A stretch of 64,000 bases of DNA from Rhodoferax potami (GCF_032193805.1 NZ_JAVBIK010000001.1:3245001-3309000); one strand, 5' to 3'. Numbered from the stretch's first letter, positions 8,547 to 19,247 are shown. Made by a program: numbers and translations. The notes: generated by a model from the sequence alone, not told the origin.

Positions 8547-9641
8547 ATGAGCGGCAATACCTTCGGACACACATTCACGGTCACCAACTTTGGTGAATCC
8601 CACGGCCCGGCCATCGGCTGCATCATCGATGGTTGCCCCCCGGGCATGGAACTGTCGGAGGCTGACATCCAGATCGATCTAGACCGCCGCCGCCCAGGCA
8701 CCAGCCGCCACGTCACCCAGCGCAATGAGCCGGACGCGGTGCAGATACTCAGTGGTGTGTACCAAGGCAAAACGACGGGTACCCCGATTGCGCTGCTCAT
8801 TCAGAACACCGACCAGCGCAGCAAGGACTACGGCAACATCCTCGACACCTTTCGCCCCGGCCATGCAGACTACGCTTACTTTCAGAAATACGGCATCCGC
8901 GATCCGCGCGGCGGTGGCCGTTCCAGCGCCCGCCTGACGGCGCCCATGGTGGCGGCAGGTGCTGTGGCCAAGAAATGGCTCAAAGAAACATATGGCACCG
9001 AATTTCGTGGCTGCATGACCCAAGTGGGTGAGTTGCCTATCGCGTTCGAGTCGTGGGACCACGTGCCCAACAACCCTTTTTTCGCCCCCGTGGCCGATGT
9101 GCAGGCCCTTGAGGACTACATGGATGCCCTGCGCAAAGCCGGCGACTCCTGCGGCGCCCGCATCCGCGTCACCGCCAGCAATGTGCCGGTTGGTTTGGGT
9201 GAGCCTTTGTTCGACAAGATGGATGCCGACATCGGCTACGCCATGATGGGTATCAACGCCGTCAAAGGCGTGGAAATCGGCGCCGGCTTTGCCAGCATGG
9301 CGCAGCGCGGCACGACCCATGGCGATTCATTAACGCCTGAAGGCTTTGCGACCAATAACGCCGGTGGCGTGTTGGGTGGCATCACCACCGGACAGGATTT
9401 GGAGGTGAGCATTGCCATCAAGCCCACCAGCTCCATCATCACGCCACGTGCCTCGATTGACTCGCAGGGCAACCCCACCGAGGTAGTAACCAAAGGCCGC
9501 CACGACCCCTGCGTCGGCATTCGCGCCACGCCCATTGCCGAGGCCATGTTGGCTTTGGTGGTGATGGACCACGCCCTGCGCCACCGCGCCCAATGTGGCG
9601 ATGTGGTGCCCACGCTGAAGCCGATTGCCGGCAGCGCTTAG
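8547..9641 (+). CDS. aroC: Chorismate synthase
   Basis: This enzyme converts 5-enolpyruvylshikimate-3-phosphate to chorismate, the last shikimate step, using reduced FMN. The 364 residues are normal length. Signatures seen are [19 protein letters not shown] at the N-terminus, [15 protein letters not shown], and [14 protein letters not shown]; the family's FMN/substrate-binding His is in GESHG. It ends KPTSSI...[16 protein letters not shown]. Its stop overlaps the stop of the convergent GGDEF/EAL gene by about 3 bases. Confidence 0.98.
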   Translation: MSGNTFGHTFTVTNFGESHGPAIGCIIDGCPPGMELSEADIQIDLDRRRPGTSRHVTQRNEPDAVQILSGVYQGKTTGTPIALLIQNTDQRSKDYGNILDTFRPGHADYAYFQKYGIRDPRGGGRSSARLTAPMVAAGAVAKKWLKETYGTEFRGCMTQVGELPIAFESWDHVPNNPFFAPVADVQALEDYMDALRKAGDSCGARIRVTASNVPVGLGEPLFDKMDADIGYAMMGINAVKGVEIGAGFASMAQRGTTHGDSLTPEGFATNNAGGVLGGITTGQDLEVSIAIKPTSSIITPRASIDSQGNPTEVVTKGRHDPCVGIRATPIAEAMLALVVMDHALRHRAQCGDVVPTLKPIAGSA

Positions 9642-12112
9642 TTCGTAGCCAGCGCGCTGTTGGTGACTGGCTTGATGAAAGAAGCAAGCCGGTCTTCAAA
9701 CTCCCGGGCCGATACCGGCTTGCTGAACAAATAGCCTTGGTAGGCGTGGCACCCTTGCTGCGCCAGGTAGCGCATTTGTTCGGCAGTTTCCACGCCTTCT
9801 GCAATCACATTCAGGCCCAAGCTGTTAGCGAGCGCCACGATCATGTTGACGATGGCGGCGTCGTTGCTGTCGACCAGCACATCGCGCACAAAACTCTGGT
9901 CAATCTTCAAAACGTCGAGCGGTAGCCGCTTGAGGTAGGTGAGGGATGAGTAGCCGGTGCCGAAGTCGTCCATCGCAAAGCCGACCCCGTGTTGCTGGAG
10001 TTCCTCCATCCGCGCGATGACCTCATCGACATTCGAGATCAACATGCTCTCGGTGATCTCAATCTTCAGGCACCGTGGTGGCACTGCAGAGCGCTCCAGC
10101 TCCGCCAGCACCTGATGCACAAAGTCCGGTTCGTGGAATTGCTTGGCACTCACGTTGACCGCAATCGTGAGGTGCGCCAAGTCGGGCACGGTGCTCCATT
10201 GCGCGAGCTGCTTGCAGGCGGTGCGCAAAACCCATTGCCCGATCGGAATGATCATGCCGCACTCTTCGGCAATACCGATGAACTCCACCGGTCCGATCAG
10301 CCCGCGGGTGGGGTGCTGCCAGCGGATGAGCGCCTCGGCACCGGTCACCCGTGCCACGCCGTTCTGGCTGGAGATCTGCGGTTGCAGATACAGAACAAAC
10401 TGCTCTTGCTCGAGCGCTTGGCGCAAAGCTGCTTCCAGCTCCGAGCGCAATGTGACTGCCGCCTGGGTTTGGGGGTCAAACATGCGGGCGGTGTTGCGGC
10501 CCGCCGCTTTCGCCTGGTACATGGCGAGGTCGGCGCGCTTGAGCGGCTCGTCAATCAGCTCATCCTGGTCGCCAAACAAGGTGATTCCCACGCTGGGTGT
10601 GCTTCTGCGCACCGCAGAGCCGAGCTCATAAGGCACATTCAGGGCAGCCATGACCTTTGCCGCAACTTGCTCGGCTTGCCTGGCGGCGTCGGGGCGGTTG
10701 TCGCTCAAGCCCTCCAGCATCACCACAAATTCATCGCCGCCGAGGCGGGCGACGGTGTCTGCCCCGCGCACGCACGCTTGCAAGCGCTCTGCCACGAGTT
10801 GCAGCAGCCTGTCGCCCTGGTGGTGGCCCAGCGTGTCGTTCAAGGTTTTGAAATCATCCAAATCCACAAACAACAGCGCGCCCAAACGCTGCTGGCTCAG
10901 CGCGGTGTGCAGCGCGGTGGTCAGCCGGTCCATCAGCATGCGCCGGTTGGGCAGCATGGTGAGCGCGTCGTAGTACACCAGTGTTTTGATCTCGTTCTCA
11001 GCCGCTTTGCGGGAGCTGAAGTCGGAGAGGTTGGCCACATAGTGCGTCAATTGCCCTGATGCGCTCTTGACGGCGGTAATCGTGCTCCAGGCGGGGAAGG
11101 TTTCGCCGTTGCTCCGCTTGTCCCACACCTCGCCTTGCCAGCTACCATGGGCTTTGATGGTTTCGTCCACCGTGTCGTAAAAGTCTTGTCGCTGCAGGTT
11201 AGAGCCCAGCAAATCGCGGGGTGTTTTGCCGACTGCGTATTCCGGGGTGTAGCCCGTCACCCGCTCAAAGGCCCGGTTGACTTGCAGAATGCGCCACTGG
11301 GCATCGCACACAAACATCACATCGTTGGACTCAAAGGCGGTGGCTGCAATCCGCAGGGCATCCTTTGACTGCATCAGCTCGCTTTCGCGCTGCTGCAGGG
11401 TATCCAGCATGTTGTTGAACTCACGCGCCAGGCTTGCAGCCTCATCTGTGCCCCGCATGCTCACCCGCTGGCTGGTATCGCCGGTGCGCACTGCCTCAGC
11501 GACCCGGCTGATCGCACTCAGGCGGCGGGTGAAATAGCGGCCTGTGACCGACGCAAAAAACACAATCATCAAGGCGCCACTGAACAAATAAATCAGACCG
11601 CTTTTCAGCAGCTCTTTGATGCGTGTGTCCAGTTGGGTGCGCCCAATCCCGATTCGCACCCAGCCCAGATGCTCCTTGTCCAGCATGACGGGGCTGGCCA
11701 GATCCAGGAGCGAGCTGGCATTTTGAATAATCGTCGTCTCGGCACTGGCGCTTGCCGGAAGATCGGGCATAAATTTGCCGAGAAACGCGGGGTCCGAGTG
11801 CGCCAGCACTTGGCCTTGCCGGTCCAGCAAAATCACAAATCGCACATCCGGGTAGCCCGCTGAGTTGGTGGCGATTTCCTGGAGCCCGGCCACATCGCGC
11901 GAGGCAACCCAGACACTCGATGACAGCGCAATGCTCTCCGCCAAAGCGATGGCTTGCTCGGTTTGTTGGTTTTTGAGGTCGGCGTGCTGTCTGGCTGCCC
12001 ACTGCCACACCAGCATGGCCATCATCAGGCTGACGACGATCCCCATACCGGCCATGAGTTGACGCCGCAGACTGCCCAGTAGCAGTGTGCGTAACGAGAA
12101 ATGGCGGCTCAT
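9638..12112 (-). CDS. Membrane GGDEF-EAL c-di-GMP enzyme with HAMP and PAS
   Basis: An 824-residue inner-membrane signalling protein. Order: transmembrane segment about 19-40; periplasmic sensor about 41-168; transmembrane about 170-192; HAMP about 193-245; PAS about 255-365; GGDEF about 375-540; EAL about 555-810. The cyclase site GGDEF is intact at 458-462, with an RGAD inhibitory site five residues before it. The phosphodiesterase site has EALIRW (E593), [15 protein letters not shown] and IAEGVET, so both activities look possible. It overlaps the upstream PhnD-like lipoprotein gene (ATGA at 12112), so the two are co-translated. The binding protein may present a ligand to the periplasmic domain, as NspS does for MbaA in Vibrio. 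Confidence 0.93.
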   Translation of the reverse strand: MSRHFSLRTLLLGSLRRQLMAGMGIVVSLMMAMLVWQWAARQHADLKNQQTEQAIALAESIALSSSVWVASRDVAGLQEIATNSAGYPDVRFVILLDRQGQVLAHSDPAFLGKFMPDLPASASAETTIIQNASSLLDLASPVMLDKEHLGWVRIGIGRTQLDTRIKELLKSGLIYLFSGALMIVFFASVTGRYFTRRLSAISRVAEAVRTGDTSQRVSMRGTDEAASLAREFNNMLDTLQQRESELMQSKDALRIAATAFESNDVMFVCDAQWRILQVNRAFERVTGYTPEYAVGKTPRDLLGSNLQRQDFYDTVDETIKAHGSWQGEVWDKRSNGETFPAWSTITAVKSASGQLTHYVANLSDFSSRKAAENEIKTLVYYDALTMLPNRRMLMDRLTTALHTALSQQRLGALLFVDLDDFKTLNDTLGHHQGDRLLQLVAERLQACVRGADTVARLGGDEFVVMLEGLSDNRPDAARQAEQVAAKVMAALNVPYELGSAVRRSTPSVGITLFGDQDELIDEPLKRADLAMYQAKAAGRNTARMFDPQTQAAVTLRSELEAALRQALEQEQFVLYLQPQISSQNGVARVTGAEALIRWQHPTRGLIGPVEFIGIAEECGMIIPIGQWVLRTACKQLAQWSTVPDLAHLTIAVNVSAKQFHEPDFVHQVLAELERSAVPPRCLKIEITESMLISNVDEVIARMEELQQHGVGFAMDDFGTGYSSLTYLKRLPLDVLKIDQSFVRDVLVDSNDAAIVNMIVALANSLGLNVIAEGVETAEQMRYLAQQGCHAYQGYLFSKPVSAREFEDRLASFIKPVTNSALATN

Positions 12113-13032
12113 CAGGGCGTTGGCAGCATCACGGGCCGCACGGTTGTCTCGAACTCTTGCAGGTAATTGCGAACCACTTCGTAGCTCCGATCATCGGCTG
12201 CGGCAAACACCGCAGTCTCCAGGGACTGCAAGATCTGTTTGCCTTCCGGGGACTGGTTCAAACCCAACAACAGGGCCTGCACCTCTTTGGCTAGCTTTTC
12301 AGGCACACGCGCATGCACCATCACCGAGTTGTTGATCAGGTGCGGTGTTTCCCATATTTGTTGCAGTTGGGCTGCTTCTTCCGGATGGTCTTTTTGAAAG
12401 ACGCGCCAAGGCGGTGGCCAGGTGGCTGCGGCCGCTGAGGTGCCCATGTAGGTGTTCAAAATCGCAGACTCTTGGGAGCCGACGTATTGGTTCTCTATGT
12501 CTTGCATGACACGCAAGCCTTGGCTGTGCAAAAACGCCTGGGGCATGATCGCGGCCGCCAAAGCGGTAGGGGAGGGGTAGCTCACGGCCTTGCCTTTCAG
12601 GTCCTCAGGCTTGCGGATGCCCGAGTCTTTGCGAACGATGAAGATCCCTTTGAAGTCCTTGGGGTCGCCCGCCATAGCGATCACCCGGTAACCCGATTGC
12701 TGCGCCAGCAGGGTTTGCAAGGGGTTGGGTAGCAAGAAGGCGGGCCCAGCGTTGCGTATCTTTGCCTCATACGCGGCGTAGTCGCGGGACGCCTCTATCT
12801 CCATGCGCACCCCGGGGATTCGGGCATTGAGGTAGTTGATCAGAGGGCGATAAATTTCGGTCAGTTTGTGGGGGTTGTACAGGGGGTGCACTGCCAAGCG
12901 GTAGACCGGCGCGCTGTCGGCAGGTGGTGTGTCAACGTAGGTTAGGGGGCGCTCGGTATCCGCAGGGGAGCACCCCATTAGCCCGCCCAAAACGGTGAAC
13001 ATAAAGACTAGCCAAACGGAAACCCTGCGCAT
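12112..13032 (-). CDS. PhnD-like substrate-binding lipoprotein
   Basis: A 306-residue periplasmic binding protein of the phosphate/phosphite/phosphonate (PhnD-like) type. A signal peptide ends in the lipobox LMGC (Cys about 21), so it should be lipid-anchored. The mature part has YRLAVHPLYNPHKLTEIYRPL, then GIFIVRKDSGIRKPEDLKGK and AVSYPSPTALAAAIMPQA, both typical of this fold. Start 13032 is chosen for AAGGAG 5 bases upstream; a start at 13050 lacks it. No ABC permease or ATPase is nearby. The gene overlaps the GGDEF/EAL gene instead, which argues for sensing rather than transport. Confidence 0.85.
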   Translation of the reverse strand: MRRVSVWLVFMFTVLGGLMGCSPADTERPLTYVDTPPADSAPVYRLAVHPLYNPHKLTEIYRPLINYLNARIPGVRMEIEASRDYAAYEAKIRNAGPAFLLPNPLQTLLAQQSGYRVIAMAGDPKDFKGIFIVRKDSGIRKPEDLKGKAVSYPSPTALAAAIMPQAFLHSQGLRVMQDIENQYVGSQESAILNTYMGTSAAAATWPPPWRVFQKDHPEEAAQLQQIWETPHLINNSVMVHARVPEKLAKEVQALLLGLNQSPEGKQILQSLETAVFAAADDRSYEVVRNYLQEFETTVRPVMLPTP

Positions 13033-13105
13033 GAAGACTCCTTGGACCAAGCCCTAATTTAGCATTGCCCTCGCGGAAATGCCTAGAAATCAACAGTTTG
13101 GGTCT

Positions 13106-14211
13106 TCAGGGCACGATGGTGGTGAACAGGTAGGTCGCCAACAGAACCAAGTGCACGGTGCCTTGCAACACCGTGGTTCGGCCGGTGCTCAAGGAGAGGC
13201 TGGTCACAAACAGTGACAAAAGTAGCAGCACCACCGACTTCAGATCAAGCCCCAGCGTGAGCGTCCAGCCCGTGGCCAAAGAAACAATCGCAACGGCCGG
13301 AATCGTCAGGCCGATGCTCGCCAGCGCCGAGCCCAGCGCCAGGTTCAAACTGGTTTGCAGGCGGTTGGCTTGGGCTGCGCGGTAGGCTGCCAGCCCTTCA
13401 GGGAGCAGCACCACCATGGCGATGATGATGCCCACCACTGCCTTGGGCGCACCCGCGTGGGCCACTGCCGCCTCGATGGTGGGCGCCAGGCCTTTGGCAA
13501 GCAGCACCACGGCGACCAGGCCCACGATCAGCAACAAACTGCTGGCCGCCGCTATCCGGCCCGAGGGCGGGGGGGCATGGCTGTCAGAGTCCGCTTGGGC
13601 CGGCAAAAATAATCGCGGTGGCGCACGGTTTGCACCAGCACAAAAGTGCCATACAGCACGAGCGACACGATCGCCACAAACGCCAATTGGCTGGCCGTGT
13701 AGACCGGCCCTGCAATGCTGGTGGTGTAGTTGGGCAAGACCAGCGTGAGCACCGCAATCGCAGCCAGTGTGGTGAGCGATGCACTGACGCCCAGCTGCCC
13801 GAAGGTTTGTTCCCGGTGGCGGCTGCCGCCGGCCAACAGGCAAATGCCCACAATGCCATTCAGAATCAACATCACAGCCGCAAACACCGTGTCGCGGGCC
13901 AGCGCGGTGGTGGCAGGGCCTCCGGCCAGCATCATGGACACGATGAGTGCCACCTCAATGATGGTGATCGCCAGCGCCAGCACCAGCGTGCCGTAGGGCT
14001 CGCCGATCTTGTGGGCGACCACCTCTGCATGGTGCACTGCCGCCAACACCGCACCCACCAAGCCCACGGCCATGAGCCCGATGAAGATGCTGCCCGTCAT
14101 GCCCGCGGCCTGGCCTGCCAGAAGCGCCCAGGCAGCCAAGGGCCAAGCAATCGTCCAGTAGGGAAGGGCGGGTGTGGAAGTGGGCATGGGCGCAGCGTCG
14201 GGTTGGGTCAA
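13106..14211 (-). pseudogene. ChaA-type Ca2+/H+ antiporter, single frameshift
   Basis: Two adjacent frames together give one cation/proton exchanger of about 368 residues. The first (14211 to 13552) carries the N-terminal membrane half with LALAITIIEVALIVSMM, a family acidic motif. The second frame carries IIIAMVVLLPEGLAAYRAA and the C-terminal helices to TTIVP. A -1 change is needed between about 13570 and 13615. Adding one base to the T-run after GATTA, or to the run of seven C just downstream, restores one frame. The first gives RHRDYFLPAQ, which reads naturally. This is either a recent inactivating mutation or a homopolymer sequencing error; no slippery heptamer is present. Confidence 0.8.
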
Positions 14212-14313
14212 TAGCGAGGGGGTAGGACCCCTCGAATTTACCTGCTTATCGCGCGCGCCCTGAAAAACTGCAGCTTATCCATTCAGCCGCTCGGGAGTAA
14301 CGGGTTTCAGCCC

Positions 14314-14336
14314 GGGCCCCCGGTGGTTGGGGGCCC
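14314..14336 (-). terminator. Strong GC hairpin after outer-membrane protein gene
   Basis: Perfect 8-bp stem GGGCCCCC / GGGGGCCC with a 7-base loop, 28 bases past the stop of the outer-membrane protein. No T-run follows. Confidence 0.5.
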
Positions 14337-14364
14337 AGCGTTACCCCATGTTTTGCTGCGTTGG

Positions 14365-14961
14365 TTAGCGGAACTTGTAGCCGATACCCACGCTGTACAC
14401 GTTCTCTTGCAGGCTGGCAGTGGTGCCATTGTTGTAGGTCACATCGCGGAATTTGTTCAGGTCGTAACCGGCCTGCACGTACAAATTTTTGTCCAGCATC
14501 TTGCGCACGCCGACACCGTAGCCCACGCCTTGCACATCGTGGTTGTTGACGCCGTCGCTGGAAGCCGCGTTCCCGTAAATCGAGGAGACCTTGCCGAACA
14601 ACTGAATGTCATTGGACAGGGCTACCGTGGGCACGATGTCAATCGAATAGCGGCTGTTGATGTTTGCTGCGGTGCCGTTGGCGTAGCTGCCGAACGCATG
14701 GTTGCCGGTGCTGTAGCTGGCGCCCAGGCCGACTGCGAAGGTGGGCGTCAGGGCCCAGTCATAGCGGGCATTGATGCCGGCACTGGTGGTGGCCCCGCCG
14801 TCCGAGCTGCCGTCGTTGGCCGTCACGCTGCCGCGAGAGAACTCGGCGTTGGTGCCGATGCTGAAGCCGGACAGGTCCGGGGCAGCCGTGGGGCCTGCGG
14901 CAAAGGCAGAGCCCGCTGTCAAAGAGCCGAGAACAAAAGAGGTGATCAACAGTTTTTTCAT
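14365..14961 (-). CDS. Outer-membrane beta-barrel protein
   Basis: A 198-residue exported protein. MKKLLITSFVLGSLTAGSAFA is a signal peptide. The mature part alternates polar and hydrophobic residues in about eight strands and ends in YSVGIGYKFR, with the C-terminal aromatic-x-Phe/Arg pattern of small OmpA/Opa-like barrels. Function unknown; it could be a porin-like or adhesion protein. The start at 14961 is chosen because the signal peptide begins there and AGGAA lies 8 bases upstream; the in-frame extension to 15114 is not protein-like. The 259 bases upstream hold a repeat copy and presumably the promoter. Confidence 0.85.
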   Translation of the reverse strand: MKKLLITSFVLGSLTAGSAFAAGPTAAPDLSGFSIGTNAEFSRGSVTANDGSSDGGATTSAGINARYDWALTPTFAVGLGASYSTGNHAFGSYANGTAANINSRYSIDIVPTVALSNDIQLFGKVSSIYGNAASSDGVNNHDVQGVGYGVGVRKMLDKNLYVQAGYDLNKFRDVTYNNGTTASLQENVYSVGIGYKFR

Positions 14962-15120
14962 GGAGAGGTTCCTAAGTGAAGGGACCTTCATGGTGCGCGC
15001 CGGCTGTGAAGCGCGTTTGCAGCTTTGGCAAACGTGGGTAAAGCTTTGTAATCTGCTTGCAAGCAGTTGTTTATCACACAGTGCTTCTGCATCAAAAGTG
15101 CCTGTATCGCTCATTTCTTG

Positions 15121-15148
15121 TGCGCATCCAGCTATCTATTTGATAGCA
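15121..15148 (+). repeat. Dispersed 28-base repeat, intergenic copy
   Basis: TGCGCATCCAGCTAT, then CTATTTG, then ATAGCA. It lies between the divergent outer-membrane protein gene and the membrane-anchored gene at 15221. It keeps the same length and the same GCTAT/ATAGC hairpin as the other copies. Confidence 0.65.
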
Positions 15149-15220
15149 ATCTGTGTTTGTACAGCGCAGGGGCACTGTCGCGCTACAGTCGTGCTTTGGT
15201 AAAGCTCTCCCCTTGCTCGT

Positions 15221-15904
15221 ATGCAACGCAAACACATTCTGGTTCTGTTGGCCGTCATCCTCGTCGCGCTGGGCGCTGTGCTGTTGCTGCCGCACGGTGA
15301 GCTGGTGCAAACGCTGGCGGCCGTGCCCATCTTCGGCGCGCTGTCGGCGGTGGTGGTGGACATCCTGCGCGAGCAGGCCAAGCGTCAGCAGGAGAACCAG
15401 CTCGCTGAATCTCAGCAGCGCTTTTCACTCGCGGCGGGCTCGCACATGGCGTCTACCGCCTTTGACAAGCACGTGGCCTTTTGCGAGGAATATGTGGCCG
15501 AAGTTTTGTCCGCATTGCGCACTCTGTTTCGCGAAGGTCCCACACAGGAAGCCTTGGACCACTCCGACCGCCTGTTGCAAATCAAACAGAAATACGTGCT
15601 CTGGATCACCCGCGATGTGGAGGCCCGGCTGGAACCCTTTGAGCGGGCCCTGCGCCGAATAGGCGCCAACGACCGCGCCGAGCGCTTGTTCCCCGAAGGT
15701 GAGGGCAGTGTGCAGCGCATGACAGAAACCTATCGCCAGTTTGCCGAAGTGCTGGGCACCGAGCACATGGGTACCGAGTGGGAAGGCGAACCCATCACCG
15801 ATGTAGCCGCCGTCAGCCGCGTCGTGGCCCAACTGCGCGACATATTGGGTGTGGAAGAGCTGACCCGCCTGCGCGCCGCCATCGTGCGCAACGCGCTGGC
15901 CTGA
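15221..15904 (+). CDS. Hypothetical membrane-anchored helical protein
   Basis: A 227-residue protein not recognised as a known family. Two hydrophobic stretches (about 5-23 and 30-50) are followed by a charged helical region, with coiled-coil potential around EQAKRQQENQLAESQQRF. The soluble part (about 70-227) is rich in Arg/Glu helices and has one Cys in AFCEEYV. It is preceded by no obvious partner. It is divergent from the outer-membrane barrel gene and convergent with the lipoprotein at 15914, only 9 bases away. Base composition matches the neighbours. Confidence 0.7.
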   Translation: MQRKHILVLLAVILVALGAVLLLPHGELVQTLAAVPIFGALSAVVVDILREQAKRQQENQLAESQQRFSLAAGSHMASTAFDKHVAFCEEYVAEVLSALRTLFREGPTQEALDHSDRLLQIKQKYVLWITRDVEARLEPFERALRRIGANDRAERLFPEGEGSVQRMTETYRQFAEVLGTEHMGTEWEGEPITDVAAVSRVVAQLRDILGVEELTRLRAAIVRNALA

Positions 15905-15913
15905 TCTGCGGCC

Positions 15914-16474
15914 TCAAGGCCAGTCGTTCAACGCGCTGCACGCGCCCACATGCACGATGCCGGCGCGGCTGTCGTTGGGCACAAACACTTGGGTTTGGGC
16001 TGTCTTGGGGTAGATGCTGCCATCGGCACACTGCGCGCTTTGGGTGGTGCCTATCACCAGCTGTGTGCCCGGCCGCACCTGGCAGGACACCACTTTGTTC
16101 AAAGGGCTCCATTCCGGGCAGATGGCGTTGTCCGCACGGTATTGCTCCTTGGTGCCCGAAGGCGGCTGCAGAGACCACCAGCCGCCCCATCGGGTGTAGG
16201 GCTTGTCAGCATCAAACACCCGGTACAGCACCACCGGTGCGGTGACCGCCAGCACTTTGGCTTCGCACACGCCGCCCTTGTCGCTGGGCAGCCGGGCCAT
16301 GGCCATCAAGGCCGGGTTATCGGAGGCCTGCACTCCTTGTGCAGGTGCCTGCGGGGTGCCGACGCACGCCACGCCGTCCACCCCCACAGACCCGCTGGGT
16401 GCGCTGTTTGGCAGGCCTGCGCAGCCCGTCAAAACAGCTGTAATCGTTAAAGCAAAGAACGCACTTTTGAGCAT
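15914..16474 (-). CDS. Hypothetical lipoprotein
   Basis: A 186-residue protein with a signal peptide ending in the lipobox VLTGC (Cys about 18). The mature part has several cysteines (VACVG, GVCEA, AICPEW, VSCQV, AQCADG, GACSAL), which probably form disulfides in the periplasm. It includes a YTRWGGWWSLQPPSG segment. No known family or function is recognised. It faces the membrane-anchored protein tail to tail. Confidence 0.7.
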   Translation of the reverse strand: MLKSAFFALTITAVLTGCAGLPNSAPSGSVGVDGVACVGTPQAPAQGVQASDNPALMAMARLPSDKGGVCEAKVLAVTAPVVLYRVFDADKPYTRWGGWWSLQPPSGTKEQYRADNAICPEWSPLNKVVSCQVRPGTQLVIGTTQSAQCADGSIYPKTAQTQVFVPNDSRAGIVHVGACSALNDWP

Positions 16475-16536
16475 GACCCGACTCCCCTGAAGTAAACAGG
16501 AATTGTGCCTTCGCCAAGGCGCTCAGGCGCTACCGA

Positions 16537-17925
16537 TCAGCACTCCACGATGTTCACCGCCAGCCCGCCGCGGGCTGTCTCTTTGTATTTGGTCTTCATG
16601 TCCGCGCCGGTTTCGCGCATGGTCTTGATGACCTTGTCCAAGCTCACGAAGTGGCTGCCGTCGCCGCGCAGCGCCATGCGGGCGGCGTTGATGGCTTTGA
16701 CCGATGCAATGGCGTTGCGCTCGATGCACGGAATCTGTACCAGCCCGCCCACCGGGTCGCAGGTCAGGCCCAAGTGGTGCTCCATGCCGATTTCGGCGGC
16801 GTTCTCCACCTGCTCAGGCGTGCCGCCCATCACCGCGCACAGGGCGGCGGCGGCCATGCTGCAGGCCACGCCCACTTCGCCTTGGCAGCCCACCTCGGCC
16901 CCGCTGATGGAGGCGTTCTCTTTGTATAGGATGCCGATGGCCGCTGCGGTGAGCAAAAAGTCGATCACACCGGCATCACTCGCGCCCGGCACAAAACGGC
17001 TGTAGTAGTGCAGCACCGCGGGGATGATGCCGGCCGCCCCGTTGGTGGGTGCGGTGACTACGCGGCTGCCTGCGGCGTTTTCTTCGTTCACGGCCAGGGC
17101 ATAGAGGTTGACCCAGTCCAGCACCTGCAGTGGATCGCGCAAGGCCTCCTCAGGTTTGGACACCAGCGCATCACGCAGGGCCTTGGCGCGGCGCTTGACC
17201 TTGAAGCCGCCCGGCAGCACGCCCTCGGTCGCACAACCGCGCTTCACGCAGTCTTGCATCACATTCCAGATGCGCAGCAGGCCAGCGTCAATCTCGGCAT
17301 CGCTGCGCCAGTGCTGCTCGTTGCGGCGCATCACCTGGGCAATGCTTAAGTCCTCGCGGCGTGCCACCTCCAGCAGCATTTCGCCACTGGTGAAGGGCAG
17401 GGGCAGCACGGTAGCGTCTGGAGCGATCACCTTTTGGCGACTGCCGTCGGCGGCTACCTCGTCACTCACGATAAAGCCGCCGCCTACGGAGTAGTAGATG
17501 CGGTTGGCCAGCTCTTCGCCTGCAGCATCCAGCGCCACCAGACGCATGCCGTTGGCATGGAAGGGTAGGGGCGCGCGCATGAAGAGCAGATCTTCTTTTT
17601 CGTTGAAGGCAATTGCGTGCTGCCCCGCCAGCTGGATGCTCTTGTTGCCGCGGATGCTGGCCAGCGTGGGGGCAATCTGCTCCACCTCCACCGTGTCGGG
17701 TTCCAGCCCGGAGAGGCCCAGCAGCACCGCTACATCGCTGGCGTGGCCCTTGCCCGTTGCGCCCAGGGAGCCATGCAGCCAGCAGCGCACGGTGGTGGTG
17801 CGCGCCAGCAGCCCCTCATGCTGCAGGCGGCCCACAAACAGGCGGGCCGCCCGCATGGGCCCTACCGTGTGCGAGCTGCTGGGACCGATGCCGATTTTGA
17901 ACAGGTCGAATACGGAGACTGCCAT
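16537..17925 (-). CDS. sdaA: L-serine ammonia-lyase, iron-sulfur type
   Basis: It deaminates L-serine to pyruvate and ammonia with a [4Fe-4S] cluster. The 462 residues fit the single-chain form. The N-terminal [21 protein letters not shown] is the family start. The cluster region has [18 protein letters not shown] and [23 protein letters not shown] lies 6 bases before the start. It follows dadA by 33 bases and shares its transcript, so it is expected to be under the glycine riboswitch at 19248-19440. This couples serine, the product of glycine via SHMT, to pyruvate. Confidence 0.97.
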   Translation of the reverse strand: MAVSVFDLFKIGIGPSSSHTVGPMRAARLFVGRLQHEGLLARTTTVRCWLHGSLGATGKGHASDVAVLLGLSGLEPDTVEVEQIAPTLASIRGNKSIQLAGQHAIAFNEKEDLLFMRAPLPFHANGMRLVALDAAGEELANRIYYSVGGGFIVSDEVAADGSRQKVIAPDATVLPLPFTSGEMLLEVARREDLSIAQVMRRNEQHWRSDAEIDAGLLRIWNVMQDCVKRGCATEGVLPGGFKVKRRAKALRDALVSKPEEALRDPLQVLDWVNLYALAVNEENAAGSRVVTAPTNGAAGIIPAVLHYYSRFVPGASDAGVIDFLLTAAAIGILYKENASISGAEVGCQGEVGVACSMAAAALCAVMGGTPEQVENAAEIGMEHHLGLTCDPVGGLVQIPCIERNAIASVKAINAARMALRGDGSHFVSLDKVIKTMRETGADMKTKYKETARGGLAVNIVEC

Positions 17926-17958
17926 GGTGGTTTCCTAAGGGCGATGAGAAATGGTAGA

Positions 17959-19182
17959 TCAGGCCGGGAGCTGCTGGTGCACATGCCCTGCCAACTGGTG
18001 GGCGGTGATGGCGGAGAGCGTCCAGCCCAAGTGGCCGTGGCCGGTGTTGTAGAACACGTTGTTGCGCTTGCCGCGACCCACGCGGGGCATCATGTTCGGC
18101 ATCATGGGGCGCAGGCCGGCCCAGGGTTCGCAGCGGCGGGTGTTCACACTGGGGAACAGCTGGTTTACCCAGGCAATCAGCGGGCGGATGCGGTCGGCGC
18201 GGATGTCGTAGTCAATGCCGTTGTACTCGGCAGTGCCTGCCACGCGGAAACGGTCTGCCCCAAGGCGGCTGGTGACCAGCTTGGTTTCGTCGTCCAACAG
18301 GCTGACCCAAGGTGCTGCTTGCTGGCTGGCTTCGTCGTTCAGCGCCACGGTGATCGAATAGCCCTTGACCGGATAAATGTTCAGCCGGTCGCCGAGTTGC
18401 GCGGCAATGCCACGGCCGTGCACACCGGCGCAGACCACCACTCCGTCAAACCTGTGGGTCTCAGCTCCGCCCTCGTGTTGCAACTCTAGCGTCGCGACGG
18501 TGCCGTCGGTGCTGGCGCTGGCGACCTGGTGGCCATAAAGCGTGGTCACGCCCAGGCGCGCGCAGGCTTGCGACAGGCCGTGGGTGAACTTGTGAATGTC
18601 GCCGGTGGAGTCGCTCTCGGTGTAATAGCCACCGTAGTAGGTTCCTTGCAGGGTGGGCTCTATGGCGCGCATTTCCTCCGGCGTGACCGTGCGGCGCTGC
18701 AGGCCACCTGCGGCCAGCATGGTGGAGACTTTGCCCGCATGTTCAAAACCCGCCTTGTTGCGGTAGATGTGCAGGATGCCCTTGCGCTGGTGGTCGAAGT
18801 CAATGCCCTCTGCCTGAGCCCAGGCAAACAGGTGTTCGCGTGCTGCAATGGCCAGGCGGGTGGTGGCTTCTGTGTTCTCGCGGTACTTGGGGATGGAGGC
18901 CACAAACTCGGTCATCCAGCTCAGCTTGTGCCAGGTGGGGGCGGGGTTCATGAGCAAGGGCGCGTCCTTGGTGAACATCCACTTCAGCCCCTTCACGAGG
19001 GTGCTGGGGTGGGTCCAGACCTCGGCATTGGAGGCCGAGAGCTGGCCGCCGTTGGCATAGGACGTTTCCATGCCCGCGTAGCGGTTCTTCTCGATCAGGG
19101 TGACCTTGTAGCCGGCCTTGGCCAGGGTGTAGGCGCTGGTAACGCCGGTGATGCCGCCGCCAATGATGGCAATGTGTTTCAT
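17959..19182 (-). CDS. dadA: D-amino acid dehydrogenase
   Basis: A 407-residue FAD flavoenzyme of the DadA family. It has the Rossmann motif IIGGGITGVTSAYTLAKAG, the DadA-typical ETSYANGGQLSASNAEVW, and a C-terminal GWTLS substrate/FAD region. It oxidises D-amino acids, classically D-alanine, to 2-oxo acids and passes electrons to the respiratory chain. Lying directly downstream of a tandem glycine riboswitch, it may in practice serve glycine or D-serine turnover; that is inference. A paralogue lies at 38687-39940. It is followed by sdaA in the same operon. Confidence 0.93.
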   Translation of the reverse strand: MKHIAIIGGGITGVTSAYTLAKAGYKVTLIEKNRYAGMETSYANGGQLSASNAEVWTHPSTLVKGLKWMFTKDAPLLMNPAPTWHKLSWMTEFVASIPKYRENTEATTRLAIAAREHLFAWAQAEGIDFDHQRKGILHIYRNKAGFEHAGKVSTMLAAGGLQRRTVTPEEMRAIEPTLQGTYYGGYYTESDSTGDIHKFTHGLSQACARLGVTTLYGHQVASASTDGTVATLELQHEGGAETHRFDGVVVCAGVHGRGIAAQLGDRLNIYPVKGYSITVALNDEASQQAAPWVSLLDDETKLVTSRLGADRFRVAGTAEYNGIDYDIRADRIRPLIAWVNQLFPSVNTRRCEPWAGLRPMMPNMMPRVGRGKRNNVFYNTGHGHLGWTLSAITAHQLAGHVHQQLPA

Positions 19183-19247
19183 GAGAGCTCTTTCAGGTGT
19201 GTCGCAAACAAGGGAACACGCCTGTGCACACTGTGTGCCAGGCGAGC

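Noticed and set aside
13552-13620. Programmed -1 frameshift in chaA
   Set aside because: No X XXY YYZ heptamer in the right frame, and no downstream structure seen; an indel is simpler.
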